From positions 8,542 through 72,541 of the forward strand of contig CAJNOL010000205.1 in the NCBI GenBank assembly GCA_905250125.1: a DNA stretch of 64,000 nt. The letters are read 5' to 3'. Shown here one piece after another: positions 24,784-38,147 of this stretch. The stretch comes from Rotaria sordida. Its lineage: Eukaryota > Rotifera > Eurotatoria > Philodinida > Philodinidae. The notes below the pieces were generated by a model. That model saw nothing but the letters and a program-made list of their open reading frames with translations, was not told the origin of the DNA and searched no databases. Made by a program: the position numbers and the translations under genes. Each line of letters starts with the position of its first letter. The stretch's first letter is position 1.

Positions 24784-25822
24784 TAGGCCCCGTTTCGTCG
24801 AAAGTTTAGTTAATTTTGCTGTTTGGTCGTAAAAATAAATTCTAATTAATCAATGAAGAATAGATTATCATTTGATGAGATTTTTTCATCATACTAATCA
24901 AGAATAATGCCTAATTACTTGTAGATAAATTTGTCAAAAAAAAAAATTATTATAGAGCAGATTTAGATACATAAATAAGAAATTATTAAGAGAAAATATG
25001 GATATATCAAAGAAAAAAATGAATACTTTTTTATTCCGATTAATCGCATAAATTTTTCAAAATATCCCTTTAATATTAATGTTTGTTGTTTAAAACGTTC
25101 TAAATGAGAAGGGAGCCGTTGGTCGAATGATTATTCGTCGAAGAATACTTAGTTGAAGAAAAATTCGTCAACAGTTATTTGATCGAAAGACGTTTTGTCG
25201 AAAGATATTTTGTCGAAAATTACTAAAGTAGTAACATTTACTATTTGTTCTTTTACAGTCAGTATATACTGACTGTAAAAGAACAAATAGTAAATGTTAC
25301 TACTTGAGTAATTTTCGATCAAATAACTGTCGACGAAATATCATTCGACCAACGGCTGTCTCCCCTTCTAAATTATGTAATCGTACATTTCAATTTACAA
25401 ATAACTTTTTTGGTGGAAGTAATATACCAGTTGCTAAATGACGTGTTGATATTACTAAATTATAAGCATAATCATTTTAAATTGCTCAAATGAATAGACA
25501 AAAATACGGATGTACAGCATTATTTAAATCATTATTTAATTGATGATGCCATCCTTCGACATGATTATTAGTCTTTAAACTTTTAAAATTATAATAATTC
25601 TCTCCACATATATATTTTTTTTTGCAAAATTACAGATTATTAGTATAGGGATATCAATTAGTTTCTTTTAAAGGAAATAGTTTAAGTCAATTAAAGAAAT
25701 TGAGCTTGTCATTCTGATTATACTCATTTTCACTACAATTAAATTTTTCAACTAAATAAGAACAGTCGTTTTCCATTTTCGATGAAACAGGAATATCAAT
25801 TGAGCTTTTGACGAAACGGGAA
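24784..25822 (-). mobile_element. MULE-like DNA transposon remnant
   Basis: The outer ends are inverted: CCCGTTTCGTCGAAAGTTTAG at the left and TCCCGTTTCGTCAAAAGCTC read from the right on the minus strand. Between about 25600 and 25430 the minus strand encodes TNNHVEGWHHQLNNDLNNAV then HPYFCLFI, which resembles the NN-x-EGWH...HP signature near the C-terminus of many MULE-type transposases. It is followed by in-frame stops, so it is dead. A smaller foldback element sits inside it. I found no clear target duplication for the outer ends. Confidence 0.5.
25106..25365. mobile_element. Foldback MITE with perfect central palindrome
   Basis: Direct repeats TTCTAAAT (25098-25105 and 25366-25373) bound a 260-bp unit. 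Its ends share the inverted words CCGTTGGTCGAATGA, preceded by GA/GG-rich tips. The central ~95 bp are a nearly perfect palindrome centred at 25265/25266 on AGTATATACT. Flanking arms carry TTCGTCGAA-type words. It is non-coding. The 8-bp duplication suggests hAT-type mobilisation. Confidence 0.75.
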
Positions 25823-27935
25823 TCTATCAAAAAAAGAAAATTGACATACAACTGTTAAAATATATATGATGTCAAATAAGTACATGAACATAAATAAAAA
25901 CACATATAGTACAAATAATTTCGATAAAATTAGATATTCGTTTGTATTTTTTAATAACAAATATATGCATATATTTTAAATAGATATATAACGATGTAAA
26001 TTGTTCACAAAAATGTACAATGATCTATTTAAAGAAAAAGAAAGATTGTCTTTTTCAGTCAATATCTAATAGTTTAATATAGAACAATGTATTTGTCCTG
26101 AAATTCTATGATAAACATGATTCCAATAATGATTTATTTATTCTTGATAAGTTAATAGGATATTGTTTAGTTTGATAGAAAATTGATGATTTTATCTAAA
26201 TGAAGTCTAATATATAAATATCAAGAACTTTAAAATACGATAATGATTAGCTTGGGTTGGATACTTATCATTATTATCTTTTATGGTCGAGTTATAGAAA
26301 AGGGTCATTGTATTCCTAAGTGATTTACTTAACAAATGTCAATCAATTGTCTATTTTCTAGAAACATCTAGATATTATTTATTCGTTGAAGAATCTTGTA
26401 TAATTATGTATATGCATGTGCTCATGCGCAAATGGCTCCATCATTCTTTCTTTGATTATCAGAATAACGTAACGGATATATTATGAAGATTATGCGTCTT
26501 TTATTAAGTAGACATAACAACGTCCATTAAGTAGACATGATCATCTACAATTATAGATCTATTTTCTTAGTGAGATGAGTATTGTAGAAGAAGTTCTGAT
26601 TAGCCTTAGAAAAAATAAAGAATAATATAGCTATTTGTGTATTCTATATTTACACTAATTGATTAATTAAAGTTCAAGCGTGGAAACCAGAAGTTTGATT
26701 GGAAATAAATTGACAAAAGAATGTTATACAAAAGTCTATAGAATAATAAATAATTTTACAGTAAATATCGATTTGATCAACAAATATTCTTTGCCTAGGT
26801 CACCTTAACTCGTGTACTCAACATGATCTTGGACTGGAAAGATTTTCATCTAAGCTGTCTTTTATTCAGGTTTCTGTTAGGAAATGAACTCTAGTTTTTT
26901 TCTTTAACAATTATTTTCGATGATCATATTAATAATTGAAGATAATTATCAAGATCTATCATTTATATGTATAGATTTTTTGATGAATCTTTAATCATTA
27001 AGGAAAATTATTGACGAACACAAGTTTTGTACAGCAACAAATGCTAACGTAAGCATTCATATGTTGTTTATATGTCAAAAAATATGTCTTAATATCATTT
27101 TCAATATATGAAAACAATATTTCATCTAAATTTCTTCATTTGTGATCTGATTAAGTCATAATCTTGATGTCAAAATTAGTGATTATGAAATTATACTCTA
27201 TATAATAATTTGTAATACACTATGTAGGTTTCTTTTTACTTAATTTCGTATTGTATTATATTTCATCAATAGTAGACATATGTAAGAATAAAAAAAAATG
27301 TAAAAAAAAACCATGAAATTTGTATTAGACATGGTTTTGTCTGGTTTTTATATGTCTACGAAATAGTATTTTATTTCTTTTTCTTATAATAGCGACAAAT
27401 ATTGTCGTATAGTTGAAATATTAAAATGATAGGAAGAAAAAAAAAAGAAATATTAAATTATTAGTTTATCAAACACTATTCATCAATCTTCAATTATATT
27501 TACTGATGAACAACTAGTATAGCTTGACTTGTTTTTTTCTTTACCGGCTTTTATGTCATTCACTAAATCAGGTGATTTATAATATTCGATGGAAAGAAAA
27601 CATTAGGTTTTTTTCGCCTTTCTTCATTGTCTTTTTCATTGTTCTGTTGTGCGTATGATTTTTTTTTTCTACGTCGTTTGCATCATCCACCAACAAAAAC
27701 AACAACGTCAAGCAAGTGCTCGTGCTCGTCACCTAATTATCGCCCACTATATTCGCTCCCTCACACATGCTTTTTCTTTTTCTCTCTTTCCCTTTCACTT
27801 TACCGTTTTTACTTGTTACGTCTTACTATTCTTGTCGATAACAAAAAAAAAATAGCAAGTGAGATACACCAAGAAAGAAAAAAAGAAAGAAAGAAAGAAA
27901 AGGAAGAAAGGGAGAAAGAAAGAAAGGAAAAAAAC
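25823..27935. other. Intergenic; purine tract at the right end
   Basis: No gene is supported. A GAAA-rich purine tract spans 27869-27934 and directly precedes the candidate DEPTOR 5' exon, so it could be 5' UTR. The long ORF at 27627-28070 owes its length to low-complexity sequence; only its last third is used below. Confidence 0.4.
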
Positions 27936-28038
27936 ATGGTGAATTCACATTCATTCAGCAATCTTCATTCAGTTCACATGAGACAAACAACACGTCACAA
28001 ACATAACGATTATCATTGTTTTCTAAATATGCAAGAGG
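27936..28038 (+). other. DEPTOR: Candidate distant 5' coding exon of DEPTOR
   Basis: An ATG in good context (AAAACATGG) opens 34 codons (MVNSHSFSNLHSV...) and runs to a consensus donor, AGAGG|GTAAGT, leaving one extra base. The acceptor at 33798 (TATTTTAG) begins an exon that is open in exactly the matching frame through the DEPTOR ATG at 33900. Joined, they would add 68 residues across a 5.76-kb intron. Frame agreement alone has a one-in-three chance. The alternative is that 33798 is a spliced-leader acceptor and this exon is unrelated. Confidence 0.35.
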
Positions 28039-31000
28039 GTAAGTTATCAAGTATAAATGAGTTATTATGACAATTTCGACATAGTAAACAATCGAAAAAG
28101 AAATGCTATTCTCGAACAATTTGAAATTGCAAATGACGTGTTTTCATTCCTTCGTGCCGTAATTTCATTCATGTAAATATTCTTATTGACGGTGTATTTT
28201 TCTTGGATTTTTCTATTGGCATTACTGAAATTTTGCATATATAGGTGATAGTTTCTTTCATTTTTCTGATTGTGTGTCGTTTGTAGCACATAAACTATTG
28301 CTATTTATTCATCTCTCATATATTTATCTATGAACATGATCTTCTTTTGCATCCTTACTTTACCTTGCTATTTTATTACATAGCAGACATGTCATAACCT
28401 GACTAAAATGACACACATAGAATTTCATTTCTCATGAGTAATAAGAATAAATGTTTTTGTTTGGCTGACAGTTACATCAACAAAAAGAAAAAGAAATTTA
28501 TCACGAAAATATGTTATTGCACAATACGAAATATATTTTATATTTCAATAGTAAATTCATTGATTTAATTTGCTATTGAATCAAAATAAAATCAATTTTG
28601 ATTATTTTCTAGAAAGACTTCTTGTGTTGATTGATATAAAAAATATCTTTTCTTCTTACTAATTTTTAAATAATTTGTTTTTTTTTTCTTTACATTGTTA
28701 ATTTATTTTCCTTAAATTTCGTAAAAAAATATTATGCTATAAACTATTTCAGATTGTTTTGATTAATATTTTCCTTTTTTTTTCAGTTGAGATATTTTTC
28801 TTTTCTATTGATAATTGCTTTTTTTTTTTTTGCCAGATGCATCTTTTCATAATGTTGATTTTTTTGCGATATCAATTTCCCTAATTTTTTACTTTTTCAA
28901 GGTTATTTCATCGTTGAAATAATCCTTTTCGAGTTGCTTTTTGTTTTTGAAATTTTTATTTTTGATCTTTTGATAGCAACTCGTATAAACGATTTCGTAG
29001 CTTTTTTATTGCTTTTCTAACTTCTGTGGCATCATATTGTCGTAGTTGTTGACGTGGGAGGAAAAGAAAAGATCTATGAATAATTACACCTACATATGAT
29101 TATAAGACACAATAGGAAAAAAAAGACAACTATTGATTGTCACCAGAATGGATTGCATGCATAAAGTCATGATCATTAATATGCCTGATAGTGTTTAGAT
29201 GTGTCATCAATCAGACATTGACGTATGTTTTCGCATTTTTGGTGATGTATTTGTTCTATATTCTCATATTAACTCAAATGTTGTCCTTCTATTAAAAGTG
29301 AGTGAGGCCTATGCGTAGGAGTGTATGTTTTTCAAAGAATCTATTACACCTGTTCTTTCCTATGCGTAAAATGCCAATCGTTATTTTCATTGTCGTCAGC
29401 AAATGCATTTATATCACTTAGTCGATATTATATCAGAGAAACATTTTCAAGGAAAAGAACACATATACATACACTTTACGCTTTTTCTTTTTCTTTTTTT
29501 CTGTTTGTTATTTGCTCCTTGAGAAGTAATAACGACAACAAAAATAACTACAATGAAGAAAAAAAATAATGATTATGCGTCTGTCGTTTTACTTTGCTCT
29601 AAAGTAAATATGAGTACGTCTGGCATTGATACGCTGAAGTACATGAGTTTTTTTTTCTCTCTTTTTATGCCGCTTTCCTCGTAGTACTGATGGAGCGAAG
29701 CCAACGTTCATTCATTTAAATGTAAATACCACCATTGGCTAGTATGATTTCCCTTGAGAAAAAAAAAGAAACGCGAGAAAATATGTATGTGTGCATGCCC
29801 ATATGAATTTGTCTTTTACATTCTCACGATGAGATCGAAGTCGTTACTTGTAAGAAACGGCAGCATAGGAGATAATTATAATTGTATTAGTTTTGGGAAT
29901 TGTATGTATATATATATATGTTCGACAATCACTGAGAATAATTAATAGTAGGAAATTTCTTTTTTCTCTCATGTACGTTTAGTATAAATTATGTATATTT
30001 AAACGAAATAAAAATTAATAAATAAATTTTTTTCTGATATTTTTCTTTGAAAATATCAATTAATATATATTTAGTATTTTCGAAGTAATAGGATAATATG
30101 AAAATATGTATATCATTATAATAGATAGGATTAGTGTGAGATGATCTATCCAGATGTGCAAAAACTATTGTTGTTCTTATCATCCCATCTACCAAATAGT
30201 ATATTTATTGAGTGAAGAAAGATTGATCGAATACGTCAACAAGTCTCAATTGACATCACAATTTAACCTTGAGCCAGAAAACAATTACCAATAGACCTCA
30301 TGTATCTAGATTTTCAATATAAAAAAACAAAATCATATGATTTTTTTTTTGTCATCAACCTATCAAATATCTTGATCAATACTTTATTCCTTTTCTTTTT
30401 CCAAAAGTAATCGATTATAAGACATTGAAATATGAAACTGACGCATTGCAAATATCGGTAGTTATAACCTCTATGTATACATATATAATCAAATTTAATG
30501 TTTGTGTTCACAACGGTAATGATAAGAATTTTTTTTCTCTTTCTCTCTATATGAATCAATTTTTTTTCTTTGATGAAGCTCCGTATTTTCTTAGTACGAT
30601 GATGTACTATGGTTTCAGTTCTTTTCATTTCTGTCAATTCATTGCTGTACTTTGAAAAAATTGTATATGAAACCTAAGAAGCATCTTCTATATGTGTCGT
30701 CCGTATGTATGTTTAACACTTGAACGAAAAAGAAAAGAAAAGAAAAAAAAAGTCGTTTTCATTTTGATACGAACGTATTCTTTTTTTTTCTACTATTTTG
30801 ACATGAAGAAATACAAATATTTCCCTTACGTACGTCCTCATGTGTCGTTAAGTTTGTACCTGTACGAATATCCCTAAAAAAAACAAGGTCATGATATTAT
30901 TGTTTAGACACTATCTATCTCATTTTCATAATTGCTGCTTTTTTCTTGATTAAAATAAATTTTGTAGAATAGACCAGAGTCATCATATTTGTTACGCTAA

Positions 31001-33798
31001 TACTAATTCATGCGTAGGAAAATGTAAGAAGTAAAAAAACAAGAAAAAAAAAGCTTTTTTTATTCATATTGGATACATTGTCGTTGTTCATCGCTTGAAT
31101 TCAAGGTACTAAATAGTGTCGGCATGCAAAATTTTACGATAAGATTATCAGTTACCATACATACAGAAACACACTTTAAATGCCAGAAGACATATTCTAT
31201 TGTCATACACTCACCGTTTAAATGACAGAAAAGACAAAATGCCGCTTACAGAACAACGACTTTTATACACTGTCGCTAGTCGACATAAAGTAAAAAGAAT
31301 GCTTAAAGGCATCTCAAGATTGAGTGAGAGTGAGAGAGAGAGAGAGAGTAAGTGAACGAGTGACTTAAAATAAGTGATGAAAAGAGTTCTCGTTCATTTA
31401 GAAAGAAATTATCAACGAGTAAATTACATAGAATATCAATAACGACATTGATTGTTACATTTTTTATATTAGTAGATTTTTACTTTTTATTTTTATTTTC
31501 ATCTATGAAAATAGTTCTAGTATTTTGAACAAATAATATTAATCATTTATAGAATCATTTTATTTGTCATCACCTTCTATGATTATATTTACTTGTCTTA
31601 TTTCATTTTTTTTTTCTTCTTTTCGTCATTACAATCGTCAGCATAATTACAGAACACATATATATGTATACACGATTTACTATCAGCATACATCATTTCT
31701 ATCGCACAATAATTTGATTCATTCATATCGTGTTGCTTTCTCGTTAACTATTTCATTATTTGTCTGTTTGGCAAATAGCCAAATCGTAGTGCATTGTTAT
31801 AAAGAAGAAGAAAAAGAGCTAAGAAAAAAAGAAGACAAAAGTTCATTGATTTGCACTTATGCGTTCTCTGACTCATCTCCAGTCATTTTTCTTCTTTTTA
31901 TTTATTCATTCATTCATTCATTCTGCGCATATAACACAACAAATCGTTAATACTACTACTACTACTATTTACTACGATGAATCGTAGTGACAATACAGTA
32001 GTGAACAAGACTTTCTATGGTAAGCATTGAATATATAGAATTGAGTCGATAAGAACGATTGTTGTCAATAGATAAAAAGAAGAATCCTACTTTTTGGACA
32101 TAAACTAAACAAAATCAGATGAGTGTCGACAAATGCAATACATTTTGCTTTCCCATAATACTCATCATGATACTTGAGAGGCACTAGAACTATACTCTTG
32201 TAGAAGATAAAAATTACAACGATGAAAAATCTGTCCGTAAATGCATACCATCAATATTGATAACATATAGTTTATATAGCAAAAGCAATCTGGTATGCAT
32301 TGTTCTTATGTGTATGTGTGTGTGTGTGTGTGTGTGTGTCTGGATGTATGCCAAAACAGATATTGATCTACCTTGACTTGTTCCTTTTGTTCGCTATTGA
32401 TGCGCCAAGAGTGCGAGCGAGCATTTTCTCACGATCTCGCATCTTTTCTCTCTCGACGCGCGAGCGCAAGCGTGCGCGCGCGCTTACACATACATACATC
32501 CATACAGACACGGTGTGATGAGGACGAGCGAATGTGAGCATCTATTTCATTTTATTTGAAAACGTGAGAGACATTGAATAAAGAATCGATTCATCTTCTT
32601 TTTCTCCTCCTTCTCTTCTTCTTGCCATAGGCACGTTCAATACGGTCAGATAATAACAACAATTCAACTGAACTTTTAATAGCAGAAGAAAAAGGTAAAA
32701 AAAGAAAAATAGCAACAGTTTTAAAGATTTTTCGTTTTTTGGTTGTCTATGCTTATCATATTTCAATATATTTATTTTTTTTCGGAATCAAATAACTTTA
32801 TCTTTCGAATGAAATCAAATACTATATATATTATGAGTCAATAAGAATAAGTCTTATTGGTACACGAAAAAAAAAAGAACAGAATTTCGGTTTTTTTATA
32901 GCTTCTTTGACCTTTTTTTTTTTTTTTATTATACTTGTTCATATTTTATCTTTTATGTATGTACACTCATCATTTGAAGGTGATTGAGAACATTTAAATT
33001 TAGAAAAAGAAAAAACGTAAATAAATTTTGATTTAAATAAAGATTCTAACTGACTGTCGAGACGACTAGACAGATATAAAGAAATGTCTATTCAATTCTG
33101 AATAGATGCCTTGAATCATCATCGATATATCTAACTGTTCATATAGAAGAATAAAAAAAAAAAAAAAGAAAGATAACCGATGGGGTCGATGAAACAAACT
33201 GTCAGTTATCTATTATTATCATCATATCATTTTCATTTGATTTGACCCTGTATACATATCGTATAATAAAGAGTAGAAGAAAAAAAAAGTTTTTTTTTTT
33301 ATCTTTATGTATTAAGTTATTGTTCTTGCGTAAAGATGAAGAATCATCCGAATGGTATGTAACTTGTGTTTGCGTGGGTGATGAAAAGAAAAGAAGAAAA
33401 GAGCACATAGAGAGGAAGTAGTTGCGAGAAAAAGAGGGTGATGGGTTCGTTCTGTTTTTCTTTCTTCCTTCATCAATTTATGACGATGAAGAGGAAAAAT
33501 GGAAAAAAAAGAAGCAAAGAAAAAAGAACGAGGAGGCTTATTCTAATTTCTTATTCAGCGAAAGCGCGCCCGCGCTCGCATACATACACATATATTGAGC
33601 CGATTGCAAAAGGCGAGACACATACACATACTGAATGGGTAGAAGTAGTGCGTTCGTGAGTATACGCTGGCGTGTGTATATTTATGTGTATACATTGTCT
33701 TGTAGTGAAGTGAAAGAAAGAAAGAAAAAAGAATTTAAAATTGCAAAAAAAAAAAAAAAAAACGAAAAAATTATTTTTGTTGTTTTTTTATATTTTAG
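28039..33798. other. Long low-complexity interval, possible DEPTOR intron 1
   Basis: Dominated by polyT/polyA and CT-rich tracts, with (GA)n at 31325-31348, (GT)n at 32311-32339 and a CG-alternating patch at 32455-32482. ORFs on both strands are low-complexity and no spliced gene could be built. One TGACGTGG word occurs at 29050-29057. Confidence 0.4.
32311..32339 (+). repeat. (GT)n microsatellite
   Basis: Read directly as alternating TG with one interruption near the left end. Confidence 0.9.
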
Positions 33799-33899
33799 CA
33801 TTAAATAATCATTTGAAATCAACAATAACGACGACGGCAAACAATTTCATATGTCAAGACACTACGATAAAAAGTAGTGAAGATAACGAAACAATTAAA

Positions 33900-36808
33900 A
33901 TGTCTCCTAATGATTATACAATGACAACAAATAATAATCATAATCCTACTCATACTCATCATATTGATGAACGAAATTTATCTATTGATAATAATTCAAA
34001 TATAAAATATTTAGTTGATCTATATACAGCAGCACTACATTTAAGGTAAAAAATTTATTTAGTATATATTTTTATTGTCCTTTAGTAATGAACATTTATC
34101 CTAATAGCTTAGTTTTATTTCTTGTTAATCGATGAGTAAGACATGTCTTTATTTCTCATGGGAGTTGTCCAAATATATACATAGAGATATCTCGTTTCAC
34201 TATTTACATTACTAAACATGTGTGGAGCAATTAACCTCGTTTTCTACCTTTTTTACCTTTTTTCTTTTTTTAGACAACGAATGCGAGAAGAAAATTTAAT
34301 ACATCGTTCATATTCAGCTTATTTAAATGATAAAAATGGTCCACGTTCATTATTTCATAATTGTTTTCATTCATATGAAGCAATTGATTGGCTTATAAAA
34401 AAACAATTATGTAAAACCATTTATGATGGTGTGGAAATATTTCTAGTTTTAGAAAAATTAAAAATTATTCATCATGGTAAGTAGTTTTTGGCATAGTGCC
34501 AGAAGAAAAATTTCTTTGTTTCTTTTTTTTTTCTTCTGCTTCCATTCATTATTAATTTTGCATGTGTATGCGGAAGCGCAAGCGCGTAATTGCTTTTTTT
34601 CCTTCCTACGATCGATAGTTCGATCGACTGCCTTAAGAGATTGTCAGAAGAAAAAGAATAAAAAAGAAACTGATAGAAATTTAGGTCAACGTGAACTAAT
34701 TTGTAATAAATAACGAAAATTGTTGGGGCTATATACGTCGTTGTCTTTTGCATAGAAAGAAAGAAGAAAAAAAAAAGAATATTGATATAATTAGAAGAAG
34801 TAAAATTGAATGATGTTGATTTCAAATATGATATGACAATATGGTTTTTTTTTAAATTTTAGTTTGTGATTTAAATGAATTTGAATATCCATCATCAGGA
34901 TCATCATCAATTAATAATGTTAAATATTTATATCGTTTTCGCCTTGATGATGGTACAGCAGATCATAATCGTTCATTTCAACAATTTGCTTCTATTTATG
35001 AAACATATACAAGGTAGATTTTCTAAAGAAGTTTGTTTTTCATAAAATCAAAAAAAAAATTCCCAATTATCTTTTAGTTTATTCACACTTGATAAAAGTC
35101 AATGTCGTGGTGTAGATTTACAACAACAAGTACCATTAACAAATCCTTATAGTGAACAACCTGGAATAGTACTTAAAGGTGATAATTTAGCTCGTATGAT
35201 TGCATTACGTAGTGGTACCAATATGCAAAATGTTGAACGTCTTGCTGATAATATGATTATGTATGGTCTTGTTCGATTTGGTAAATTTTTATTTATTTAT
35301 ATTTTTTAATAATTTGAATTTCATTTTATTTATTTATTTATTTTTTCTTTCTAGATGAATGTGATCAACAACCAGAATGTTCTTGTTCTACAAATAAATT
35401 TCATAATGATGGTAATCATCAATATATATTAAGTACTTCACATCGTTTATTAATTGATAAACGTCTTGATCTTATTGCATTAATGCAACATGATACTTTA
35501 TTATTATCATCACCAATACATAATTCACCACCATTAATTCGAAATTCATCAAATTCATTTGTTAGTGCATCATGTCGTAAGTTAAAAAAAGTAAATCTTA
35601 AAATCAAATAATTCTTTGTCGTTTTTTTTCTCTCTAGCTGATCATTCAGCATCAATATATTATATACAAACCAAAAATCCTCTTAATCGAACACTAAGTA
35701 GCTATTATTGTAATGATCCATTAAACAAACTGTCACCACTACTATCATCAAGCAACTGTTGCCATCAGTATTATTCTCGTATGTTACCTTCTAATGAAAC
35801 ATTTCATTCATCATCATTAATGCAACAAACAAACTTACGACGCCATCCATTATCTGGACCAACAAGTAGTAATAATTCATTAGTCAATGATGAACCACAA
35901 ATAAACAGAAGAATACCAAATGGAGATGATGTGGATTGTACAACTAAATTAACATGTACAGTAACACATAATGAAGGATTTCGAAGAAAAAAATCTGCCA
36001 GTTTAAATTCACCAGCTAATCCAGGTAAGAAGACAAAGAATTTTAAATCAATAATAATAATAATTATTATTATTATTATTATGTAGAAAATCGTCCAACA
36101 GCTGATGAACTTGAAAGATTAGAATTACCATGGTGTTGGAAAAGTTATTCAGTAAGTTAAAATTAAAATGAAAAAAAAAAAATTCTTATTTTTTAATTAA
36201 ATAGCTTAAACGTGATCGGCGTGGTTATGGATTAATTCTTCATGGTCAAGGACCATGTTATGTTGAAAGACTTGATCCGTATGGTTCTGCATACACATCT
36301 GGAATTCGAGTAAGAAAAGATTTTTTTTTTCAATTCATCTAAATACATATTTTTTATTTTAAAGATCAATGAATATATATATGCAATTGAAGGTGTTAAT
36401 GTTCTACGTCGTTCTGGTAAAGAAGTTGAACGTTTATTATCAATGTTTGATAAATGTACAATATATACTGTTTATAATCGTGATGATTATTCTCAAAGTT
36501 CAACACCACCAAATGAATATCATTCAAATAGAATATGTCCTTTAAAACAACCATCATCATTATCATCATCATTAAGTGATTATACTAATAATCCAAATAC
36601 ATTATTAACAACATTAAATCAACATTTATCAAATCAACAAACTATATCATATTCATCATCACCACAAAATCAACAAAATTCTTCACCATCATCATCAATT
36701 GATGGAGCATCATCTTGTTCAATATCACCGAAACAATTTTTAACAACAAATAAAAAAGGAACATTATCAAAACATTTTAAATTTTTTCAATTAAATTCTC
36801 GGTCTTGA
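33900..36808 (+). CDS. DEPTOR: DEPTOR-like mTOR-interacting protein (DEP-DEP-PDZ)
   Basis: DEPTOR binds and restrains mTOR complexes. Nine exons join in frame: 33900-34045, 34274-34476, 34863-35013, 35078-35280, 35355-35576, 35638-36024, 36087-36151, 36205-36309, 36365-36808, about 641 residues from this start (human about 409). DEP1 spans roughly residues 36-125 (RMREENLIHRSYSAYLND, AIDWLIKKQL, LEKLKIIHHVCD, then YRFRLDDGT). DEP2 follows (LARMIALR, ERLADNMIMYGLVRF, HRLLIDKRLDLIALM). A long Ser/Asn-rich linker leads to a PDZ domain at about 455-510 (RGYGLILHGQGPCYVERLDP, SGIRINEYIYAIEGVNVLR), matching human WGFVVRGSKPCHIQAVDP. A low-complexity tail of about 110 residues is extra. The DEP-DEP-PDZ order identifies it rather than Dishevelled or PREX. 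The N-terminus may extend upstream. Confidence 0.85.
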
Positions 36809-36859
36809 TCAAATTTATCATCAACCAATACAATAAAATAATTTTATATGCAACAATAG

Positions 36860-36880
36860 TATATATACATATACATATAC

Positions 36881-36911
<31 letters not shown>

Positions 36912-36924
36912 CATATATATAATA
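36860..36924. repeat. TA/CATA microsatellite
   Basis: Alternating TA with regular CA interruptions just downstream of the DEPTOR stop, presumably in the 3' UTR or its flank. Confidence 0.85.
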
Positions 36925-38147
36925 TGACTCTCTTTTTTTTTTTTGATCCGGTTTGTTCATTTATTTATGTGTGAGTTTGTTTGTTAATTTCTCAGGTCAT
37001 TTCTTTGGCTTAGTATGTGTGCTTTTCTTTGCACGTTTTCTTGTAGGATGCGATGCGCGCAGCACATCTGTCTATATTATTTTATTTCTCTTGTAAATAT
37101 TTTCTCCTGGTTTTTTTTTTATCTGTTTTTTTTTTCTTTTGTTGAAACTTGTGATGTGATTAAAACAGAGAAAAAGAAAAAAAAATAGAATTTTGACGAC
37201 AACTTGAGTGAGAGAGGTGGAAGAAAAAAATAATAAAATTTGAACTGGAACAATTTTAATTATTGATTTTTCATGTTGATAAAAAGAGGAAGAAGACAAA
37301 TGATCAATATTGATAGTTTATTATTATTATTATTATTATTCGATTGATTTGATGATTTATGATGCTTAATAAATTGAATGAATAAGGCAATCATGTAGAA
37401 ATGCTTGTATTTCAAAAGTATCATCGTCTACTGTAACATAAAATAACTAATAAGATTGATAGAACATTTTTTGAAATGAGGAATTAAAAATAAAATACAT
37501 TCTTCACATTCTAAATGAGTAAATTTTATATTTATAGAATAATATTGACATCGACATTAGCTTTCTAATTCTTTTATTTTGATGGTTAGATAAGAAAAAA
37601 AGCAGTTTTGGATAACTAAGTTAAAAGAGATTGACATTCAATTACACATGTCAATAAATGTCAGAAGATAACAGTGAGTTACTTTTAAACCAAACGACAC
37701 AAGGAAGGATGTCCTTGATTTAATAGCATTGGCCATTAGCACTGGTTGTTACGTTTTTTTAATCTTGGATATACTAGATTACCCATAGAAGAAAGTAAGT
37801 CAAAAAGAAATTTTATCTTAATGAACAACCATTGAACTTGTTAATGACACGGAACAGAATGAAGTTATCTCATCTTATGTAAAATCTTGGTATTTATTAT
37901 AAGAAGAAATTACATGTCATTTCTATTAAAATTAATAATCTTTTTTTTTTCCCATTTATTCTTTGTCTTTTGAAAATACTCATACCAAAAAAAAAGAGAA
38001 AACACACGGTTAAGAAACAAGAGTAAAAAGCTAATTTCTTTTCTGAAATATTTGATAAAGTTAACAATATTCATAGTACATAAAAATTTTTCATTATGTA
38101 GTGTATATATATATATACATAAACTTGGAAAAAACAATAACAAAAAA
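36925..38147. other. Intergenic between convergent DEPTOR and SAR1
   Basis: No gene is seen. Minus-strand ORFs at 37299-37072 and 38272-37910 are T-rich or overlap the SAR1 frame and are not supported. Confidence 0.55.

Noticed and set aside
27627..28070. 147-codon ORF treated as a gene in its full length
   Set aside because: The first two thirds are CT-rich and purine-rich low complexity; only the last ATG to the donor at 28038 has coding character.
29050..29057. Single TGACGTGG word as a UPR element for DEPTOR
   Set aside because: An isolated 8-mer far from any start codon is expected by chance often enough to carry no weight.
34472..34825. 117-codon minus ORF over a DEPTOR intron
   Set aside because: It lies almost entirely within the intron between DEPTOR exons 2 and 3 and is low-complexity.
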